A stretch of DNA of 37,806 bases from Planctomycetota bacterium. GTDB taxonomy: Bacteria > Planctomycetota > JAJSAM01. The first letter of the stretch is position 1. Each line of letters begins with the position of its first letter. Position numbers and translations under genes: made by a program. A model generated the notes under the pieces. It had not been told where the DNA came from. It saw only the letters and a list, made by a program, of their open reading frames with translations, and made no database searches. Positions 34,167-37,806 of the stretch are shown here, in pieces. The stretch covers positions 1 through 37,806 of the forward strand of contig JALOQY010000041.1 in assembly GCA_025459285.1 (NCBI GenBank), given 5' to 3'.

Positions 34167-36116
34167 TCAATCCGGAGCGTCGATGCCGTATTTCTCCAGC
34201 TTGCGCTGGAGCGTGAAGCGGGATATGCCGAGCAGCTCCGCGGCGCGGGTCTTGTTGCCGCCGCTCGCCGCGAGGGCCCGGCGGATCTCGCGGATCTCGA
34301 GGTCCCGGACCTGGTCGTCGAGGGGGGCGAAGCCGCCCGGCCCGGGTTCGCCCTGCGACCGGGGCTCGGCGAAGCGGACCGACTCGGACACGCAGTCGAT
34401 GTCCACGACCGTGTCCGACAGGGCGATCATCCGGCGGACCTCGTTCTCCAGTTCGCGGACGTTCCCCGGCCAGTCGTACGCGCGGAGGATCTCCATCACC
34501 CCGGGATCGACGCGCTCGGGGACCCGCTGGCCGGTCTTCTTCGTCTCCTCGAAGAAGTGCGCGAAGAGGAGAGGGATGTCGTCCCGCCGCTCCCGGAGGG
34601 GTGGGATCTCGATGGTGAGGACACAGAGCCGGTAGAAGAGGTCCTCGCGGAAGGCCCCCTGCTCCACGAGCTTCCGGAGGTTGCGGTTGCTCGCGGAGAT
34701 GATCCGCACGTCCACGGGGATCGTCTCCTTGCCCCCCACCGGCCGGATCTCCTTCTCCTGGAGCACCCGGAGGAGCTTCTTCTGCATCTCCGGACTCATG
34801 TCCCCGACCTCGTCGAGGAAGAGGGTCCCGCCCGAGGCTTCCTCGAAGAGCCCCTTCCGGTCCCGATGCGCGCCCGTGAACGCCCCGCGCATGTACCCGA
34901 ACAGCTCCGACTCGAGCAGCGTCTCGGGCAGCGCGGCGCAGTTCTCGGACACGAACTTGCGCTTCCGGCGGGAGCCCATGTAGTGGATCGCCCGGGCCAC
35001 GAGCTCCTTCCCGGTGCCCGACTCGCCCTCGACCAGCACCGGCATCTCCGTGGGGATGATCCGGTCGAGCCGCTTGAAGACCGTCTGCATGGCCGGCGAC
35101 CGGCCGATGATGCTCGCGTAATCGAAACGGTGCTCCAGTTCCGACTGCTTCACCGCAAGCTCACTCCGGATCTCGGTGATCTCGACCTGCTGCTTCTCGA
35201 CCCGGTCCTTCAGAGCGAGGTTCAGCTTCTCCACTCGCTGATTTGCCTCGAGGAGCTCCCGCTCCCGGTCCTTCAGCTCGGCGAAGACCCGGGCGTGCTC
35301 GATGGCGAGGGCCGCCTGGGACGCCAGGGCCTCCAGCATCCGCAGGTGCACGCGGGAGAAGACCCCCTTCTGCAGCCGGTTGTCGATGTACAGCACGCCG
35401 ATGGGCCGCCCGCGGGAGGAGAACGGCAGGCAGAGCACGCTCCGCAGGCCGATCACGCTGATGGACTGGATCTCCTTGAACCGACCGTCCTCCATGGCGT
35501 TGACCGCGAGCACCGGCTCCCCGCTCAAGAGCACCTTCTCGGCGATCGTGCGGCTGATCGTGAACTCCGGTCCGGTCACCTCCTCCTTCGCGAAGTTCCG
35601 CGCCACCTCGAACTTCATGTCGCCGTCACCGGAGAGGATCAGGAACCCGCGCTCGGCCTCGGTCAGTTCGATCGCGTGGTCCACGATCATCCCGAGCAGC
35701 TTCTGGAGTTCCAGCGTGGAGTTGATCGCCATCGTCACCCGCTGCAGTCGCAGCAGGTTCTCCCGCTCACGCAGCAGGTCCTCGCGGTCGGGTTCGTCCA
35801 TCCGCGGGAGCTTCTGGGTGATCGACCCGGTGTCGAACGCCTCGAAGGCGATGCGGACGTCCCCGATCTCCACCACGTCGCCCTGGCGCAGGGTCCGGCG
35901 CTCGACGAAGGAACCGTTCACCCGGGTCCCGTTCTGGCTCCCCTCGTCCCGGATCTCGTACTCGTCCCCGAGCCGCGCGATCGTGGCGTGGCGGCGCGAG
36001 GCCCGGATGTCGGAGAGGGGGATGTGGGAGTCCGGGGAGCGGCCGATCGTGGTCGCGTCGCGCGTCAGGTTGTAAGTCTTTTTCTGACCCTGCTCTAGAA
36101 CGATGACTTTCGCCAC
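34167..36116 (-). CDS. Sigma54-dependent activator with FHA, GAF, AAA+ and Fis-type domains
   Basis: 649 residues from GTG at 36116, with GGAGG 9 nt upstream. An FHA domain at ~1-95 contains GRSPDSH, SRRHA and NGT. A GAF domain lies at ~115-275, and a coiled coil at ~280-330. The AAA+ domain (335-575) has Walker A GESGTGKE (364-371), the sigma54-contacting GAFTGA (411-416), Walker B LFLDEVGDM, and an R-finger region FREDLFYRL. The C-terminal Fis-type helix-turn-helix ends NKTRAAELLGISRFTLQRKLEKYG. It should activate RpoN promoters when the FHA or GAF domain receives its signal, plausibly a phosphothreonine from one of the local kinases (inference). No -24/-12 promoter was identified in the window. 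It is divergent from the ParA-like gene. Confidence 0.96.
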   Translation of the reverse strand: MAKVIVLEQGQKKTYNLTRDATTIGRSPDSHIPLSDIRASRRHATIARLGDEYEIRDEGSQNGTRVNGSFVERRTLRQGDVVEIGDVRIAFEAFDTGSITQKLPRMDEPDREDLLRERENLLRLQRVTMAINSTLELQKLLGMIVDHAIELTEAERGFLILSGDGDMKFEVARNFAKEEVTGPEFTISRTIAEKVLLSGEPVLAVNAMEDGRFKEIQSISVIGLRSVLCLPFSSRGRPIGVLYIDNRLQKGVFSRVHLRMLEALASQAALAIEHARVFAELKDRERELLEANQRVEKLNLALKDRVEKQQVEITEIRSELAVKQSELEHRFDYASIIGRSPAMQTVFKRLDRIIPTEMPVLVEGESGTGKELVARAIHYMGSRRKRKFVSENCAALPETLLESELFGYMRGAFTGAHRDRKGLFEEASGGTLFLDEVGDMSPEMQKKLLRVLQEKEIRPVGGKETIPVDVRIISASNRNLRKLVEQGAFREDLFYRLCVLTIEIPPLRERRDDIPLLFAHFFEETKKTGQRVPERVDPGVMEILRAYDWPGNVRELENEVRRMIALSDTVVDIDCVSESVRFAEPRSQGEPGPGGFAPLDDQVRDLEIREIRRALAASGGNKTRAAELLGISRFTLQRKLEKYGIDAPD

Positions 36117-36136
36117 GGGTCCGGGCCTCCACCCGA

Positions 36137-36165
36137 ATCATAGCCCGGCCGCGCCGGCCCGACAA
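36137..36165 (-). promoter_or_regulatory. Sigma70-type promoter for the sigma54 activator gene
   Basis: On the minus strand TTGTCG (36165-36160) and TATGAT (36142-36137) are spaced 17 bp. The predicted start near 36130 gives a ~14-nt leader carrying GGAGG before GTG 36116. Confidence 0.55.
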
Positions 36166-36190
36166 GGTCCCCGCCGCGGGCGGGTCCGGA

Positions 36191-36214
36191 CTGAGAGCGT
36201 GAGCTGAGAGCGTG
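36191..36214. repeat. Tandem 11-bp direct repeat between divergent regulator and ParA genes
   Basis: CTGAGAGCGTG occurs at 36191-36201 and again at 36204-36214, separated by AG. It lies midway in the 144-bp region shared by the sigma54 activator and ParA-like genes. It may be a binding site for a regulator such as the MerR-like domain of the downstream protein, or a recent small duplication. Confidence 0.45.
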
Positions 36215-36260
36215 GGGTTTTCGGCGGCCGGATGCCGGGTTTCCGAAATAGCATGGGGGC

Positions 36261-37238
36261 ATGGAGAGGAACGCCGGTTTTGCCGCGGGACGCGCTGCCG
36301 AGATCGCCGGGCTTTCGCGCGAGGAACTCGCGCGCCTCGAGACCGAGGGCATCCTCGTCCCGTCCCGGGACGCGAAGGGGAACCGCTCCTACTCCCGGGA
36401 CGACGTCCGCCGGGCGTGCGAGCTCGCGGGCCGCGCGGTCCGCCGCTCGGTGGCCGTCGTGAACCAGAAGGGCGGCGTGGGCAAGACGACCACCGCGTTC
36501 AACCTCGCGGCGGCCTTCATCCTGGAGGGCCGCCGGGTCCTCGCCGTCGACCTCGACTCCCAGGCGAGTCTGACCCGCTCCTTCGGCCTCATCAGCGAGA
36601 ACTTCGAGAAGACCTCCCACGACCTCCTCCTCTCCGACCAGGTCGCGGCGGAGGATGTCATCGTCGAGACCCTCTACGACGGCCTCGACATCGTCCCGGC
36701 GGACATCCGCCTCGCCAGCGCCGACGTGCTTCTGCGCGAGGTGATCATGCGCGAGCGGATCCTCGCGACGAAACTGGAGCCATTGGCTCCTCTTTATGAC
36801 CTGATGCTCTTCGACTGCCCGCCGAACCTCTCGACGATCACGATCAACGCCCTCGTGGCCGCGGACACCGCGGTCGTCCCCCTGGAGACGCAGTTCTACT
36901 CCATCAAGGCGGTGGAGGACCTCGCGCGGACCTTCAACCTCCTCGCCACGCGGATGGGCCACGCCCTCGACGTGCTGATGCTCCCGACGAAGATCGACCT
37001 CCGGGTGAAGATGTCGAGGGAGGTGCTCGCCACCATGGAGCGGAACTTCGCGGGGCGGTTCCTCACCCCGATCCGGACCGACGCGAACCTGATGAAGGCC
37101 CCGATGCTCCATGAACCGGCGGTGGTGGCCTTCCCCGCCTCCCGCGGCTCGCGGGACTACCGCCGCGCGGCCCGCGAGATCCTCGAGCGCCCGCGGCCCC
37201 CCGGCCAGGCCGCCCTCGCCTCCCCCCCGCTCGTCTGA
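36261..37238 (+). CDS. ParA/Soj-type ATPase with N-terminal MerR-like helix-turn-helix
   Basis: 325 residues. Residues ~5-56 read as a MerR-type winged helix (GRAAEIAGLSREELARLETEGILV, then NRSYSRDDVRRA). Residues ~62-310 are a ParA ATPase: deviant Walker A KGGVGKTT (70-77), VDLDSQASLT, and Walker B LMLFDCPPN. The family partitions DNA or positions large complexes by ATP-dependent binding to the nucleoid. No ParB gene or parS-like site is visible, and the built-in DNA-binding domain could replace a partner or autoregulate. ATG at 36261 has no Shine-Dalgarno; TAGCAT ends 6 nt before it, as in the cyclophilin gene, hinting at a leaderless mRNA. It is divergent from the sigma54 activator. Confidence 0.92.
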   Translation: MERNAGFAAGRAAEIAGLSREELARLETEGILVPSRDAKGNRSYSRDDVRRACELAGRAVRRSVAVVNQKGGVGKTTTAFNLAAAFILEGRRVLAVDLDSQASLTRSFGLISENFEKTSHDLLLSDQVAAEDVIVETLYDGLDIVPADIRLASADVLLREVIMRERILATKLEPLAPLYDLMLFDCPPNLSTITINALVAADTAVVPLETQFYSIKAVEDLARTFNLLATRMGHALDVLMLPTKIDLRVKMSREVLATMERNFAGRFLTPIRTDANLMKAPMLHEPAVVAFPASRGSRDYRRAAREILERPRPPGQAALASPPLV

Positions 37239-37304
37239 TCCGCTGCTCCCGAGCAACTCCGGGCGTCAATCCGGATCGACGAGACGTCGAGAGCGCGGGA
37301 CAAC

Positions 37305-37320
37305 CGGACGGACGGACGGA
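37305..37320 (+). repeat. (CGGA)4 microsatellite after the ParA-like gene
   Basis: Four perfect tandem copies of CGGA begin ~67 nt after the stop codon. It is non-coding and short; no function is evident. Confidence 0.6.
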
Positions 37321-37322
37321 CC

Positions 37323-37346
37323 GCCGGAATCGCCGCCCGGCCTTTT
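37323..37346 (+). terminator. Candidate intrinsic terminator of the ParA-like gene
   Basis: GCCGG (37323-37327) and CCGGC (37337-37341) form a 5-bp stem with a 9-nt loop, followed by C and TTTT (37343-37346). The stem is short and the U-run brief, but the position 85 nt after the stop codon is suitable. Confidence 0.4.
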
Positions 37347-37391
37347 GGGATAACGAGTTACGGCCGCCCCTGCTCCAGCGGCACGGACCTT

Positions 37392-37806
37392 GCTCTTCGA
37401 GGGGCCTCCTCCTACGTCGCACTCGGCCGCTGCCGCCGGCGACGTGCCGGTGACCGGACGGGCGCGTAGGAGCCCCAAGAGCGGCCCCGCTTCGGCGGGG
37501 TCGCTCCCTTTCGGGGGCGAAGCGCGGGCCGCTCGGTTACTGAGCTTCGAAGACTTCGGGTGGCGAGAGGATCCTCTCTGCCCATCGCCCTCCCGCCGCG
37601 CCGCAGGCGCGCGCCGCCCATCAGGCGGCGAGGCGAGGGAGGCCAACGTGTCACGGCCGATGCGGGGGAGGGACCGCCTTCCCCGCCAGCAAAGTCAGCG
37701 CGGGCCGAACGAACCTCGACGTGGATTGCGGGCCTGCGCCCGCGCTGGAAAAATAGGGTCGTACCCCAGATGTCCAGGGGACGAGCGGGCGGCTACTTCG
37801 CGAAGG
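37392..37806. ncRNA. Densely structured non-coding region, unidentified
   Basis: No credible protein frame crosses this stretch; the minus-strand frames are Arg/Pro/Ala-rich with no recognisable motif. Clear stems follow one another. (1) GCTCTT, GGGG and CTCCTACG (37392-37416) pair with CGTAGGAGCCCCAAGAGC (37465-37482), 18 bp with two bulges. (2) 37479-37506 is a 12-bp stem with a TTCG tetraloop. (3) An enclosing stem, CCTCCCGCC (37589-37597) with GGC and GGGAGG (37632-37642), holds hairpins 37598-37610 and 37613-37629. (4) CAGCGCGGGC (37696-37705) pairs with GCCCGCGCTG (37738-37747). The strand is undetermined. I found no tmRNA, RNase P, SRP or tRNA signature. It continues to the window edge and may be incomplete. 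Confidence 0.45.

Noticed and set aside
37266-37654. Minus-strand frames of 126 and 80 codons in the terminal region
   Set aside because: They are Arg/Pro/Ala/Gly-rich with no motif or convincing start, and they coincide with strong inverted repeats. A structured non-coding region is the better reading.
37690-37750. tRNA-like fragment with GGTTCG on the minus strand
   Set aside because: The GGTTCG context does not make a T-arm, and no acceptor or anticodon stem fits around it.
37392-37806. tmRNA, RNase P RNA, SRP RNA, 6S RNA or group II intron
   Set aside because: I looked on both strands for the RNase P GGAAAGTCC core, a tmRNA tag and tRNA-like end, the SRP GGAAG loop motif and an intron domain V pattern, and found none. 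A covariance search is needed to exclude divergent forms.
1-37806. CRISPR array or mobile element
   Set aside because: No regularly spaced repeats, Cas genes, transposases, integrases or terminal inverted repeats were recognised. The short direct repeats seen are isolated.

Overview
This is a high-GC bacterial window packed with genes on both strands, with no phage, integrase, insertion sequence, tRNA, rRNA or CRISPR array that I can recognise. The gene content looks most like Planctomycetota or another envelope-complex, signalling-rich lineage. It has Ser/Thr kinases fused to sulfatase-modifying-factor-like domains, a kinase with a transmembrane segment and a lectin-like C-terminus, a VIT/VWA exported protein, two exported HEAT-repeat proteins, FHA proteins, an MltA-type lipoprotein and heptosyltransferase-like GT9 and GT87 enzymes. 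This assignment is inferred from family content; no marker gene in the window proves it.

Layout. 1-5507 (+): the tail of one kinase/sulfatase-modifying-like gene, a full-length tandem paralogue, then recN and an M24B aminopeptidase P, closely spaced. 5526-8854 (-): a broken polysaccharide deacetylase, a GT87-type membrane glycosyltransferase (GTGA overlap) and a lipoprotein with a C2-like domain. 9013-9606 (-): a SpoT-like HD hydrolase. 9790-14271 (+): GT9 glycosyltransferase, Rrf2 regulator with three cysteines (ATGA overlap), and glnE. 14307-17780 (-): a small membrane-anchored unknown and an exported HEAT-repeat protein with about 390 residues of Pro/Gly-rich sequence. 17873-23590 (+): exported cyclophilin, VIT/VWA protein, and an OmpR-type response regulator with its histidine kinase. 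23574-33375 (-): a probable envelope/signalling operon. In transcription order it holds a gluzincin-like protein with HKxxH in place of HExxH, a HEAT protein, a transmembrane Ser/Thr kinase, an FHA protein and MltA, followed by an exported unknown with its own sigma70-like promoter. 33577-34155 (+): N-acetylmuramoyl-L-alanine amidase. 34167-36116 (-): FHA-GAF-AAA+-Fis sigma54 activator. 36261-37238 (+): ParA-type ATPase with an N-terminal MerR-like helix-turn-helix. 37239-37806: no convincing protein gene; from about 37390 it is dense with perfect stems and looks like a structured RNA or an elaborate regulatory region.

Themes. Phosphorylation-dependent signalling (two kinases, two FHA proteins, one two-component pair) is interleaved with peptidoglycan and envelope enzymes (MltA, amidase, GT9, GT87, broken deacetylase). 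Housekeeping genes (recN, pepP, glnE) sit between them. The least explained items are the structured tail, the pseudo-metalloprotease/HEAT/kinase/FHA/MltA operon, the C2-bearing lipoprotein, and the divergent promoter region at 17781-17872 with a perfect 7-bp dyad.
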